Both the position numbers and the translations under genes were made by a program. Of a DNA stretch of 64,000 nucleotides, positions 43,884 to 51,950 are shown one piece after another. The notes beneath the pieces are model-generated. The model had not been told where the DNA came from and did not search any database. It saw only the letters and a program-made list of their open reading frames with translations. Numbering within the stretch: position 1 is the stretch's first letter; each line of letters opens with the position of its first letter. Source of the stretch: SIG701 sp045577175 (GTDB lineage Bacteria > Bacillota > Clostridia > Oscillospirales > CAG-272); contig JAZNHT010000044.1 in assembly GCA_045577175.1 (NCBI GenBank), positions 1 to 64,000 of the forward strand, given 5' to 3'.

Positions 43884-45152
43884 TTATGCGTTGATCTCAC
43901 CGAGCAGAATCTCTGCGGCATCGGCGAGCGTGATTTCTTTCTGTGTGCCGTCTTCCATGTTGCGAAGCTGTGCCTTGCCGGACTCAATCTCGCTGTCGCC
44001 CAGAATGAGCGTCCGGCGCGCGCCGATCTTGTCGGCGTACTTCATCTGCGCCTTGAGAGAACGTGCCATAATATCGCACTCGGCGTAGATGCCCTTCGCA
44101 CGCAAGTTCTGCGTGACGGTGAGTGCAACCGCCCGTGCGGCGTCACCCATCGGGGCGAGATAGACCTCGGGGCGCGGTGCGGCAGGCGGCGTGACACCGC
44201 TCTGCTCCATGGCGAGGATGAGGCGCGTCAGTCCCATACCGAAGCCGATGCCGGGCATGGACGGACCGCCGAGCTGTTCCATAAGACCGTCGTAGCGGCC
44301 GCCGCCGCAGACGGTGCTCTGTGCACCGATACCGCCGGCGATAAATTCAAAGACGGTGCGGGTGTAGTAATCCAGACCGCGAACGATGTGCGGATCGATC
44401 GTATACGCGATACCTGCGGCGTCGAGATAGCGGCGGAGTGCCGTCATGTGATCGGCGCAATCGGGACAGAGGTTATCGACCGTGGTCGGCGCCTCCGCGG
44501 CGAGTTTTGCACACGCCTCATTCTTGCAGTCGAGCACGCGAAGCGGATTCGTGTGAAGTCTCTGGCGGCACGTCTCGCAGAGCTTGTCCTCGTTCTCCTC
44601 AAAATAGGAGATCAGTCTGGCGCGGTACGCGGGACGGCAGTGCGGACAGCCGATGGAGTTGATGTGCAGAGACACATCCTTGATGCCAAGCTCCTTGATA
44701 ACCGTATCGGCAAGGGAGATCACGGTGAAATCCGCAGACGGATCGGCGGCACCGAACATCTCCGTACCGAACTGGTAAAACTCGCGGCTTCTGCCTGCCT
44801 GCGGCTTCTCGTAGCGGAAGCAGCTGATGAGGTAGAAGAGCTTCAGCGGCATCGTGTCGGAGCACTTGCCGTTCTCCAAAACGGCGCGGACGACGGAAGC
44901 CGTCCCCTCGGGGCGAAGCGCAAACGTTCTGCCCTCTTTATCCTCGAAGGTGTACATCTCCTTCTGCACGACGTCCGTTGTCTCACCGACGCCGCGGTGG
45001 AAGAGCCCGAGCTCCTCAAACGTAGGCGTGCGAATCTCGCCGAAGCCAAAGCGGCGCGCGACGTCACGCACGGTATCCTCAATATGATTCCAGATATACA
45101 CGTCGGGCGTCATGATGTCCATGGTACCGCGCGGTTTTCTGATTTTTTCCAT
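43884..45152 (-). CDS. hisS: Histidyl-tRNA synthetase
   Basis: A 422-residue class II synthetase. Visible: RKPRGTMDIMTPD start, motif 1 region GFGEIRTPTFEELGLF, motif 2 FYLISCFRYEKPQAGRSREFYQ, the His-A motif RGLDYYTRTVFEF, motif 3 GIGFGMGLTRLIL and the C-terminal anticodon domain. GGAGG precedes the ATG at 45152. A good promoter lies just upstream and no T-box leader fits in the short space, so regulation by uncharged tRNA is unlikely. Confidence 0.96.
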   Translation of the reverse strand: MEKIRKPRGTMDIMTPDVYIWNHIEDTVRDVARRFGFGEIRTPTFEELGLFHRGVGETTDVVQKEMYTFEDKEGRTFALRPEGTASVVRAVLENGKCSDTMPLKLFYLISCFRYEKPQAGRSREFYQFGTEMFGAADPSADFTVISLADTVIKELGIKDVSLHINSIGCPHCRPAYRARLISYFEENEDKLCETCRQRLHTNPLRVLDCKNEACAKLAAEAPTTVDNLCPDCADHMTALRRYLDAAGIAYTIDPHIVRGLDYYTRTVFEFIAGGIGAQSTVCGGGRYDGLMEQLGGPSMPGIGFGMGLTRLILAMEQSGVTPPAAPRPEVYLAPMGDAARAVALTVTQNLRAKGIYAECDIMARSLKAQMKYADKIGARRTLILGDSEIESGKAQLRNMEDGTQKEITLADAAEILLGEINA

Positions 45153-45205
45153 ATGCACCTCCGAAGAAAAGAAAATGTCAAATAAACATTCGTATACATT
45201 ATAAT

Positions 45206-45234
45206 AGTATAGCAAAAAATGCGCCGCAAATCAA
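45206..45234 (-). promoter_or_regulatory. Sigma-A promoter of hisS-aspS
   Basis: TTGATT and TATACT on the minus strand, 17-base spacer. Confidence 0.75.
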
Positions 45235-45283
45235 GAGGGACGCACAAATATCCGCACGATTTTGGAGGATTTTTCTTGCGCGG

Positions 45284-45318
45284 ACAAAAAAGCCCGACAG
45301 ATTTTAAGGTCTGTCGGG
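45284..45318 (-). terminator. Terminator of the acetyltransferase gene
   Basis: Read leftward, CCCGACAGA pairs with TCTGTCGGG and is followed by CTTTTTT. Confidence 0.88.
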
Positions 45319-45347
45319 GGGATTGATTCATTTTTGAAAAACTGCGG

Positions 45348-45908
45348 TTATCTCTGTTCCATCCATTCTGATTTCAACAAACTGTACATACAGGCATCCA
45401 CAATTCCTTTATTGCTCCAATCCGCTTGGCGAAGCGTTCCCTCATAGCGCAGTCCGCACTTTTGCATCACTTTTCCCGAATTCGGATTGTTCGGATCGTG
45501 CTGAGATTCTATCCGGTTTACGCCCACCTCTTCAAAGAAAAACGGAATGATTGCTTTGAACGCTTCGGTTGTAAATCCCCGATGCCACCATCGGCTGCCA
45601 ATGCAATACCCAACATGAACCATATTGAGCTTCTCATTTTTCCCGACTACACTGATTGAGCCGATCGGTTCTCCGATTTCTTTCAGGACAATCGCCCACT
45701 GATAAAAATCCCGCTGTGCGTATTCTTCTGTCCATTCGCGCAGGACTGTTTCTGCCTCACGGATATCCGTCGCCGTCTTCCACCGCAGAAATTCCGTAAC
45801 TTTCGCGTCACTTTCCCAATTTCGGAACATGGCTTCCGCATCACTCATAAAAAACGGACGAAGCACCAATCGTTCTGTTTCTATCGTTTTTGTTCCTTGA
45901 TGATTCAC
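45348..45908 (-). CDS. GNAT N-acetyltransferase (RimJ/RimL type)
   Basis: A 186-residue GNAT enzyme that transfers acetyl from acetyl-CoA to an amine, perhaps a protein N-terminus or a small molecule. TIETERLVLRPFFMSDAEAMF at the start, GSISVVGKNEKLNMVHVGYCIG and the acetyl-CoA-binding WHRGFTTEAFKAIIPFFFEEVGVNRIE are typical, as is the late HDPNNPNSGKVMQKCG. It starts with GTG at 45908, with GGGAGG 5 bases upstream. AT-richer than neighbours, with its own terminator, so likely acquired. Confidence 0.9.
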   Translation of the reverse strand: MNHQGTKTIETERLVLRPFFMSDAEAMFRNWESDAKVTEFLRWKTATDIREAETVLREWTEEYAQRDFYQWAIVLKEIGEPIGSISVVGKNEKLNMVHVGYCIGSRWWHRGFTTEAFKAIIPFFFEEVGVNRIESQHDPNNPNSGKVMQKCGLRYEGTLRQADWSNKGIVDACMYSLLKSEWMEQR

Positions 45909-45960
45909 TCTGACCTCCCGGGATTTCCCCCTCAGTTTTACGTTTTTTCGCTTTCACTCT

Positions 45961-46449
45961 CTATTCATCTGCATACAGCTCATCATAACGCCACCGTTTC
46001 GAATTGTCGCGGATGTACCGCAGATGCTCCTCGTAATCCTCACGGTCGCGGATGATGCGGTCATAGAAGGAGCGTTGCCAAATTTGCCCGTCAAACGGAG
46101 GCAAAATCCCGTCCTTCACCATTTTTGTGTATTCAACAGTAGAATACCTCTTAAACGATTGAACGATAGTCGAGATCGTAGGGGCGGATTCCATATCCAC
46201 CCGTAATATCGTTATGATCGCATGAAAATGATTTGGCATAACGACATACATGGGAGACTCAACGCCCTCATATCGTTCTATCGTTTCAACAAATGTTCTT
46301 TCCACCATGCGGGCGGATATGGAATCCGCCCCTACGGGTGCAAACAACGGCGCTCTGTCTTTCGTACAGATTGTAATAAAATATGCACCGTTTCGGCTGT
46401 AATCAAAACCTTGCAGCCTTGGCGTTTTTCTTTTCGGTAACTCTTCCAT
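45961..46449 (-). CDS. REP-associated tyrosine transposase (RAYT, Y1/IS200-like)
   Basis: A 162-residue HUH nuclease. The N-terminal GFDYSRNGAYFITICTKDR strand, the HUH motif MPNHFHAII, a Tyr-containing helix (SFKRYSTVEYTKM) and the C-terminal WQRSFYDRIIRDREDYEEHLRYI are the RAYT signature. These single-copy domesticated transposases cut and spread REP hairpins that start with GTAG. Two REP-like hairpins in inverted orientation lie inside this very gene without breaking frame, encoding VGADSISAR near residue 39 and RVDMESAPT near 83. No IS200-type ends flank the gene. Confidence 0.85.
   Translation of the reverse strand: MEELPKRKTPRLQGFDYSRNGAYFITICTKDRAPLFAPVGADSISARMVERTFVETIERYEGVESPMYVVMPNHFHAIITILRVDMESAPTISTIVQSFKRYSTVEYTKMVKDGILPPFDGQIWQRSFYDRIIRDREDYEEHLRYIRDNSKRWRYDELYADE
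46178..46203 (+). repeat. REP-like hairpin inside the RAYT gene (copy A)
   Basis: GTAG followed by GGCGGAT-TCCAT-ATCCGCC-type sequence; here the 3' arm reads ATCCACC. It is an inverted copy of the element at about 46310-46338. Confidence 0.75.
46310..46338 (-). repeat. REP-like hairpin inside the RAYT gene (copy B)
   Basis: On the minus strand GTAG precedes GGGCGGATTCCATATCCGCC, whose arms GGCGGAT and ATCCGCC pair exactly. Copies A and B face each other about 105 bases apart. Confidence 0.78.
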
Positions 46450-46466
46450 CCCCGCGCCCCTGTCAC

Positions 46467-46497
46467 AAAAATCGGCAGAGGAAAATCCCCTGCCGAT
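46467..46497 (-). terminator. Terminator of ackA
   Basis: Read leftward, ATCGGCAG-GGA pairs with TCC-CTGCCGAT, then TTTTTG. Confidence 0.85.
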
Positions 46498-46510
46498 TCG
46501 GATGTGCTTC

Positions 46511-47707
46511 TTATTTTACAAGCTCCATGGTGTCCTTGGCGATCATGAGTTCCTCGTTGGTCGGGATCATGAGCATCTTGACCTTCGCGTTCGGAGTGGA
46601 CAGATCGTACTCCTTGGAGGTGCGCTTTGCCTCTGCGTTTACTGCGGGATCGATCTCCACGCCGATGAACGCGAGCTTCTCGGCAACACGTGCGCGATAC
46701 TGCGGATTGTTCTCGCCGATACCGCCGGTGAATACGATCGCGTCAACGCCGCCCATAGCTGCTGCGTAGCCGCCGATCAGCTTCGTGAGCTGGTGGCAGA
46801 GCATGTTCTCGATGAGCTGGTAGCGTGCATTGCCTGCCTTCGCCCCCTCTTCGATGTCACGGTTGTCGCTCGTAACCTGGGAAACGCCGAGGATACCGGA
46901 CTTCTTGTTCATGATCGTGTCGATCTCATCGGGCATGAGGTTCTCCTTCTTCATGAGAAGCGGAACGATTGCCGGATCGATGGAGCCGCAGCGCGTACCC
47001 ATCATGATACCCTCAAGAGGCGTAAGACCCATGGAAGTATCAAAGCACTTGCCCGCGTCAACGGCTGCAAGGGAGGAGCCGTTGCCGAGGTGGCAGGTGA
47101 CGATCTTCGCGTCGGTACGGCCGAGCATAGCGGCAGCGCGCATGCTGACGTAGCGGTGGGAGGTACCGTGGAAGCCGTAGCGGCGGATGCGGTACTTCTC
47201 GTAGTACTCATACGGCAGAGCGTAGAGGTATGCGTAATCGGGCATCGTCTGATGGAAGCCGGTGTCAAACACAGCGACCTGCGGTACGCCGGGCATCATA
47301 GCCTCGCACGCGCGGATACCGGTGAGGTTGTGGGGATTGTGAAGCGGACCGAGCTCGCAGCACTCCTCAATCGCTGCGATAACGTTCTCGTCAACGATAA
47401 CGGAGCCGGAGAACTTCTCGCCGCCGTGGAGCACGCGATGACCGACTGCGGAAATCTCGGAGAGAGACTCGAGCACACCGTTCTCCTTGGAAACGAGGGT
47501 GTCGAGAACGAGCTTGACAGCCTCCTTGTGGTTTGCCATCTGGATCTCGATCTTGTAATCGTCGCGACCGTCCACCTTGTGCTTGAAATTGCCGCCTGCG
47601 ATACCGATACGGTCGCACATACCCTTTGCGAGCACGCTGTCGGTGTCCATGTCAAACAGCTGATACTTGATGGAGGAGCTGCCGGCGTTGATAACCAGAA
47701 TCTTCAT
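46511..47707 (-). CDS. ackA: Acetate kinase
   Basis: A 398-residue enzyme that makes ATP and acetate from acetyl phosphate in fermentation. ASKHA motifs: VINAGSSSIKYQLFD, FDTGFHQTMPDYAYLYALP, RRYGFHGTSHRYVS, CHLGNGSSLAAVDAGKCFDTSMGLTPLEG and FTGGIGENNPQYR. The ATG at 47707 is favoured over 47719 because the family begins at MKILVINAG. A consensus promoter is followed by an untranslated leader of about 58 bases. No pta gene is adjacent. Confidence 0.97.
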   Translation of the reverse strand: MKILVINAGSSSIKYQLFDMDTDSVLAKGMCDRIGIAGGNFKHKVDGRDDYKIEIQMANHKEAVKLVLDTLVSKENGVLESLSEISAVGHRVLHGGEKFSGSVIVDENVIAAIEECCELGPLHNPHNLTGIRACEAMMPGVPQVAVFDTGFHQTMPDYAYLYALPYEYYEKYRIRRYGFHGTSHRYVSMRAAAMLGRTDAKIVTCHLGNGSSLAAVDAGKCFDTSMGLTPLEGIMMGTRCGSIDPAIVPLLMKKENLMPDEIDTIMNKKSGILGVSQVTSDNRDIEEGAKAGNARYQLIENMLCHQLTKLIGGYAAAMGGVDAIVFTGGIGENNPQYRARVAEKLAFIGVEIDPAVNAEAKRTSKEYDLSTPNAKVKMLMIPTNEELMIAKDTMELVK

Positions 47708-47770
47708 TGTAAAAACCATCCTTTATTATGTGATAAAAGTGAAATGTTTGTGAAAAGCACACTTTTTACC

Positions 47771-47799
47771 ATTATAGCACCGCGCGCGGAAATTGTCAA
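47771..47799 (-). promoter_or_regulatory. Perfect consensus sigma-A promoter of ackA
   Basis: TTGACA (47794-47799) and TATAAT (47771-47776) on the minus strand, spacer 17. Confidence 0.92.
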
Positions 47800-47829
47800 G
47801 GCACACGGCACAATTCCCGTGCAAATCCT

Positions 47830-47859
47830 GCATAAATCCCGTCCGTTTGGGGAAGAATG
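47830..47859 (+). promoter_or_regulatory. Sigma-F (early forespore) promoter of spoIIR
   Basis: GCATA, a 15-base spacer and GGGAAGAATG match the sigma-F pattern GYATA-N15-GGNNANAATR exactly, ending 32 bases before the spoIIR start. Confidence 0.8.
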
Positions 47860-47891
47860 ATGCATCCCACAAACGGCGGAGGTTGTTTTTT

Positions 47892-48479
47892 ATGAAAATC
47901 ATGGCATGGATCACGGCATCGTTTCTGGCGGCATATTTGCTGCTCTCCTGCTTTCCCCTTTCCGGGGAGGAGGCAATCTACGACAACATGATCCGGCTGC
48001 ACGTCATCGCCCGGTCGGACAGCGCGGAAGATCAGGCAGAAAAGCTCCGCGTGCGCGATGCGATCCTCGCCTGTCTCGGCGAAGCGATGGAAGAAAGCAC
48101 GGACTTTGACACGGCACGCGCCGCCGTCACGGAGATGATTCCGTCAATCGAAGAGGCGGCACGGGCAGTGACAGGCGCGCCGGTGACGGTAACGCTCGGC
48201 AAAGAGACGTATCCCGTACGTCAGTACGAGGGATTCACCCTGCCGGCGGGGGAGTACACGTCGCTTCTCGTAATCCTCGGCGAGGGAGATGGGCAAAACT
48301 GGTGGTGCGTGCTCTTTCCGAATCTCTGCACGGCACGCGCGACGAAGGACACGTTTTACGAGGATTTCATCGCGGCAGGATTCACGCCGGAGCAGTACAG
48401 GATTATCAAAAACGAAAGCGGCGTGAAGTACAAAATCCGATTCAAAATCCTCGAGATTCTGAGCGGATGGGGGAAGTGA
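47892..48479 (+). CDS. spoIIR: Stage II sporulation protein R
   Basis: A 195-residue exported signal made in the forespore that triggers SpoIIGA to process pro-sigma-E in the mother cell. A short hydrophobic export segment (AWITASFLAAYLLLSCFPLSG) precedes the family core YDNMIRLHVIARSDSAEDQAEKL (shown in part), KLRVRDAILACLGEAM and the later FPNLCTAR and ESGVKYKIRFKILEI. ATG at 47892 has GGAGG 9 bases upstream. The sigma-F promoter fits its known timing. Divergent from ackA. Confidence 0.93.
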   Translation: MKIMAWITASFLAAYLLLSCFPLSGEEAIYDNMIRLHVIARSDSAEDQAEKLRVRDAILACLGEAMEESTDFDTARAAVTEMIPSIEEAARAVTGAPVTVTLGKETYPVRQYEGFTLPAGEYTSLLVILGEGDGQNWWCVLFPNLCTARATKDTFYEDFIAAGFTPEQYRIIKNESGVKYKIRFKILEILSGWGK

Positions 48480-48487
48480 AAAGGAGA

Positions 48488-48557
48488 GGCTTTGCAAGCC
48501 TTCTTTTACAGATGTTTATAAAAAACGACAGAGGTGTTGTTCCTCTGCCGTTTTTGT
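48488..48557 (+). terminator. Tandem terminators after spoIIR
   Basis: GGCTT-TGC-AAGCC followed by TTCTTTT (48488-48505), then a longer stem AACGACAGAGG/CCTCTGCCGTT with TTTTT (48524-48556). Confidence 0.82.
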
Positions 48558-48577
48558 GATATAATTAGATTAGTACC

Positions 48578-48718
48578 GTAGGGCGGGGGCTTGCTCCCGC
48601 CGCGATGTAGTAAGGGAGCATTCCAGATGCTCCCGCCACAAAACAGGCAGATATAGAATCCACCATACGATACAAAGATTTTCGATAACAAGACGGCGGG
48701 AGCAAGCCCCCGCCCTAC
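48578..48718. repeat. Cluster of REP-like hairpins (BIME-like element)
   Basis: Three GTAG-headed hairpins lie in 140 bases: 48578-48602 (stem GGCGGG-GC/GC-CCCGCC), 48607-48636 (GTAGTAA then GGGAGCA/TGCTCCC), and an exact inverted copy of the first at 48694-48718. The outer 25-base arms are perfect inverted repeats. There is no coding potential. Along with the following ~90 bases to the next start this fills the 48480-48808 gap. Confidence 0.8.
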
Positions 48719-48808
48719 AATTATGGGTATGGTCTTCGCTTGTATACGTTTGTAACACAAAAGCAAAACTTGCGATAAAAAAGACCATGTATAAAACGAG
48801 GTGAACGC

Positions 48809-49258
48809 ATGCACCGGGAAAGTTACACTTTGATAGTTGAAACTCCAAATGGGGATATTAAATTAGAGGTTAATCGCTCGGTTATTCATGAAGGCGAAGA
48901 AAATATGAGTGTCACTCTTGTGGTAACGTTTCAAGGGAACACGAATTCTTATCAAGCTGAAACAACCGAAGATGCTTTGATGTTTCTTGCCAACAGTTTA
49001 CCCGAAAACTGGCACATAAAATCTTGTCTATCCTGTCGCTTTGGGCATTTCTGCCCGGCAGGCGATTATGATAATGAACTGTTTTGCGTGACAGATTTTG
49101 AACCGAAAACCAAAAGTGATTTATGGCACGTTACGGAAAACGATATTGAACGAAAAAACAGAAGCCGCACTCTGTTCGAGTGCTGTCAACACTATAAAAA
49201 ACAATCCGAAGATTATTTTACATATAGCGACTATCTGCACAAGATCCAATCCAAGTAA
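48809..49258 (+). CDS. Hypothetical Cys-rich small protein
   Basis: A 149-residue soluble protein, AT-rich compared with its surroundings, with no recognised domain. The first 70 residues alternate as beta strands (YTLIVETPNGDIKLEV, MSVTLVVTFQG); a cluster CLSCRFGHFCPAGDYDNELFC could bind a metal, and a basic helix with two more Cys (TLFECCQHYKKQ) follows. ATG at 48809 has GAGGTG upstream. It stands alone between a REP cluster and a terminator, which is typical of acquired single genes. No function proposed. Confidence 0.65.
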   Translation: MHRESYTLIVETPNGDIKLEVNRSVIHEGEENMSVTLVVTFQGNTNSYQAETTEDALMFLANSLPENWHIKSCLSCRFGHFCPAGDYDNELFCVTDFEPKTKSDLWHVTENDIERKNRSRTLFECCQHYKKQSEDYFTYSDYLHKIQSK

Positions 49259-49264
49259 TACTAT

Positions 49265-49300
49265 ATCCCCGACAGAATTTTGAACTGCCGGGGATTTTCG
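49265..49300 (+). terminator. Terminator of the Cys-rich protein gene
   Basis: ATCCCCGACAG pairs with CTGCCGGGGAT, followed by TTTTCGCTTT. Confidence 0.82.
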
Positions 49301-49329
49301 CTTTATTGAGAAGAAGCCTTATCCTCTTT

Positions 49330-49998
49330 TTATTCCTTCACGGTAAGCTCGCTGAAATACATCGTGCCGTCCTCGCGGCAGATGATGAGTGCGCAGTATG
49401 TCGGCGAGGTGATCTCCCCGAGCGTATTTTGGAAATACAGTCTGTACGTCCGCTCCGTTTCCTCCAACCGAAGAACGGTCGTGACAACCTCGCTGTGCAG
49501 GACAGGTGCCGCCGTCGTATACGCATCCACCTTTTCGAGATACGTAAACAGCTCGCCGTCACCGTTTGTAATCCGTTCTCTGCCGCCGAACGTGGCGTAG
49601 ATCACTTTCTCAAAATCCGCCGCGGGGATCAGGACGGTGAGCTGCATCTGCGGATACGCCTCCGCCGCCTTTTCCAGAAGTGCCGCGTTGCCCGCGTACT
49701 GCGCATAGCTCTCACGGAGCATATAGCTCAAAACGGCGTCACGGCAGACGTCCGACGCCTCCTTCGTCCCCGAAAACGGTGTCAGGAGCGGCGAAAGCAC
49801 CGTCAGCGCGCGCGTCATTTCCGAAAGCTCAATCGCAATCTCACTATCCGCCTGATACGTGCGGATGACCGATTCGCCCCTGTAATCGTGCGTATCGAAG
49901 CCCAGACGCATCATGATTCCCTCCGCACAGGAGGAAAGCATCAGCGTCTGCGCGATCAAAACAAACAGGAGGACTGCACGGAAAACGGATTTTTTCAT
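49330..49998 (-). CDS. Exported lipoprotein of unknown function
   Basis: A 222-residue protein with a lipoprotein signal (KKSVFRAVLLFVLIAQTLMLSSC, in part; Cys about residue 24) and a soluble domain I do not recognise. AAGGAGG precedes the ATG. It lies 28 bases after folC and is likely co-transcribed with folT-folC under the THF riboswitch. A role in folate biology is only suggested by position. Confidence 0.7.
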   Translation of the reverse strand: MKKSVFRAVLLFVLIAQTLMLSSCAEGIMMRLGFDTHDYRGESVIRTYQADSEIAIELSEMTRALTVLSPLLTPFSGTKEASDVCRDAVLSYMLRESYAQYAGNAALLEKAAEAYPQMQLTVLIPAADFEKVIYATFGGRERITNGDGELFTYLEKVDAYTTAAPVLHSEVVTTVLRLEETERTYRLYFQNTLGEITSPTYCALIICREDGTMYFSELTVKE

Positions 49999-50026
49999 AA
50001 CAGCACCTCCTTTTGTAAATATAAAA

Positions 50027-51313
50027 TCAATTCGCGGAGCCGGTGTGTTTTTTCACCTCTGCCGCCACGTCCGCGTACATATACAGCGATCCGAAAATGA
50101 GCAGCGGACGGCGGTTTTCACGCGCGTCCTCTATGGCATCACGCACGCCCTCCGCAATGCTTGCACAGGCGATTGCCTCCACACCGCACGCACGGTATAC
50201 ATCCGCGTATGCAGAGGCATCCAGTGCCCGGGGAACATTTGGCGTCACGGTATACACACGGGCGATATGCGGTGAGGCGATCTCCGCCACCGTTTCGTAA
50301 TCCTTGTCCGCCATGACACCTGTCAGCGCAGTCAGCTTCTGACCGGGGAAATACTGCGCCGCACCGGCAAACAAAGCGGCAACACCGCCCGGGTTATGTC
50401 CGCCGTCATAAATCACGATCGGATCCCGTGCCAACAGCTCAAACCGAGCCGCCCACCGCGCGGACAAAAGTCCTGCGCAAAGGGCATCCTCGGATATTGT
50501 CCATCCGTTCTCCCGAAGAATCTCCACCGCGCAAATCACCGCCGAAGCGTTTCTCGGCTGATATTCTCCTGCCAGAGACACGCGGTACGAGTGCCCCCCA
50601 CCGTAAGAAAACAGGCTTCCGTAAACAGAGGACTCCGCCACGCGAAGCGTTTCGTAGGACGGACGGAACACATCCGTCCCCTTCTCCGCCGCCGTCTGTG
50701 CGATCACGCCGTATGCGGTCTCATCCGTACCGGCAAAAAGAACGGGAACGCCTTCTTTTATAATACCCGCTTTTTCCTTGGCGATTTCCGCAACCGTATT
50801 TCCGAGCACCGCCGTATGATCGAGCGAAATCTCCATAATCACGGAAAGCACCGCGCTGCGGATCACGTTTGTCGAATCCAGTCTGCCGCCCATGCCTGCC
50901 TCCAAAACGACAATATCGCACTTCTGACGGGCAAAATACGCAAACGCGATCGCCGTAATCAGTTCAAATTCGGTCGGCGCGTCCTCCATCGTATCGGCAA
51001 ACCGCTTTACATACGACGTCGCTTCGGCAAGTGCTTCATCCGATATATTCTCCCCGTTCACGCGAATCCGTTCATTGAAATCACGGACGAACGGAGAGGT
51101 GAACAGCCCGACCTTGTACCCGGCTGAGTGCAAAACCTCCGAAAGCATGCAGCAGAACGAGCCCTTTCCGTTCGTGCCCGCCACGTGCACAAAGCGCAGA
51201 GAATCCTCGGGATGTCCCATTTTTTCGCAAAGCTCCGCAATACGGGAAAGACCGGGACGGCTTCCCTTCCACGAAACGCTGTGTATATACTGAAGTGCTT
51301 CACTGTATGTCAT
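50027..51313 (-). CDS. folC: Folylpolyglutamate synthase / dihydrofolate synthase
   Basis: The 428-residue Mur-ligase-fold enzyme adds glutamate to dihydropteroate and folates. Motifs: FVHVAGTNGKGSFCCMLSEVL (P-loop, shown in part), GLFTSPFVRDFNERIRV, LEAGMGGRLDSTNV, ISLDHTAVLGNTVAEIA and YDGGHNPGGVAAL. GGAGG precedes the ATG. It is 18 bases downstream of folT, an apt pairing: the transporter brings folates in and FolC traps them as polyglutamates. Confidence 0.95.
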   Translation of the reverse strand: MTYSEALQYIHSVSWKGSRPGLSRIAELCEKMGHPEDSLRFVHVAGTNGKGSFCCMLSEVLHSAGYKVGLFTSPFVRDFNERIRVNGENISDEALAEATSYVKRFADTMEDAPTEFELITAIAFAYFARQKCDIVVLEAGMGGRLDSTNVIRSAVLSVIMEISLDHTAVLGNTVAEIAKEKAGIIKEGVPVLFAGTDETAYGVIAQTAAEKGTDVFRPSYETLRVAESSVYGSLFSYGGGHSYRVSLAGEYQPRNASAVICAVEILRENGWTISEDALCAGLLSARWAARFELLARDPIVIYDGGHNPGGVAALFAGAAQYFPGQKLTALTGVMADKDYETVAEIASPHIARVYTVTPNVPRALDASAYADVYRACGVEAIACASIAEGVRDAIEDARENRRPLLIFGSLYMYADVAAEVKKHTGSAN

Positions 51314-51331
51314 TTCCGTTCCCTCCGTCGA

Positions 51332-51895
51332 TCAGTCTTGACCGAAAAAGCTCACATCCGAAAGGCGGAGCACAAACCGTCTGATTTCCGATTTTTTCAT
51401 CAAAAGATGAATGATTATGACCTCAACCGTGCATGCCAGCGCACTGCACACAAGTCCGATCGCCATGCCGTACCACGGCATCCCGAAATACAGCATCTTG
51501 CCGATCGATTTGATAATCACCTGTCCCAGAAGATGTGCGCTCGCCGCAGACAAAACGTACCGACGAAGCCCGTCTGTCTTCACAACATATTTTGCCATCA
51601 GACCGGATGTCGCGCCCACACAGGCGGCTCCCAGCGCAATCACGGGATTGACCGCGGGATTGGCAGAAAGAAGACAACTGATAATATCGACGGCAACGCC
51701 GACCAGAATCCCCGCGCCGGGTCCGAAAAAGATTCCGGCAAAAATGACACCGATATTCTCCAGTGTAAAGCGGTAATACACCGCCACCGTGAACAGATTT
51801 TTACAGACAATGCCGACCACAACCGAAGCCGCCGTCAGCATGGCGAGCAGGGTAATCAGCATCACTTTTCCGTGACCGTTACTGTTTTTTTGCAT
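51332..51895 (-). CDS. folT: Folate-specific ECF transporter S component
   Basis: A 187-residue integral membrane protein with about six helices, e.g. VMLITLLAMLTAASVVVGIV, FTLENIGVIFAGIFFGPGAG and VDIISCLLSANPAVNPVIALG. The RFTLENIGVIFAGIFFGP segment and family length fit FolT, the substrate-binding subunit that teams with shared EcfA/A'/T. ATG at 51895 has GGAGG 6 bases upstream. The THF riboswitch in front of it and folC behind it make folate the likely substrate. Confidence 0.9.
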   Translation of the reverse strand: MQKNSNGHGKVMLITLLAMLTAASVVVGIVCKNLFTVAVYYRFTLENIGVIFAGIFFGPGAGILVGVAVDIISCLLSANPAVNPVIALGAACVGATSGLMAKYVVKTDGLRRYVLSAASAHLLGQVIIKSIGKMLYFGMPWYGMAIGLVCSALACTVEVIIIHLLMKKSEIRRFVLRLSDVSFFGQD

Positions 51896-51950
51896 AGTAC
51901 ACCTCCGAATCATTTTTTGCTATTGCTCACGAAGATATACTTGCCTGGGC

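Noticed and set aside
45153..45240. Possible T-box leader before hisS
   Set aside because: Only about 50 bases separate promoter and start; there is no specifier loop and no conserved T-box TGGNACCGCG sequence.
45961..46449. A complete IS200/IS605 insertion sequence
   Set aside because: The protein has RAYT features, no tnpB or flanking IS200-type end hairpins are present, and the gene stands alone.
48578..48718. Simple terminator for spoIIR or the Cys-rich gene
   Set aside because: Two terminators already follow spoIIR, and these hairpins lack T tails and carry GTAG heads, fitting REP-type repeats.
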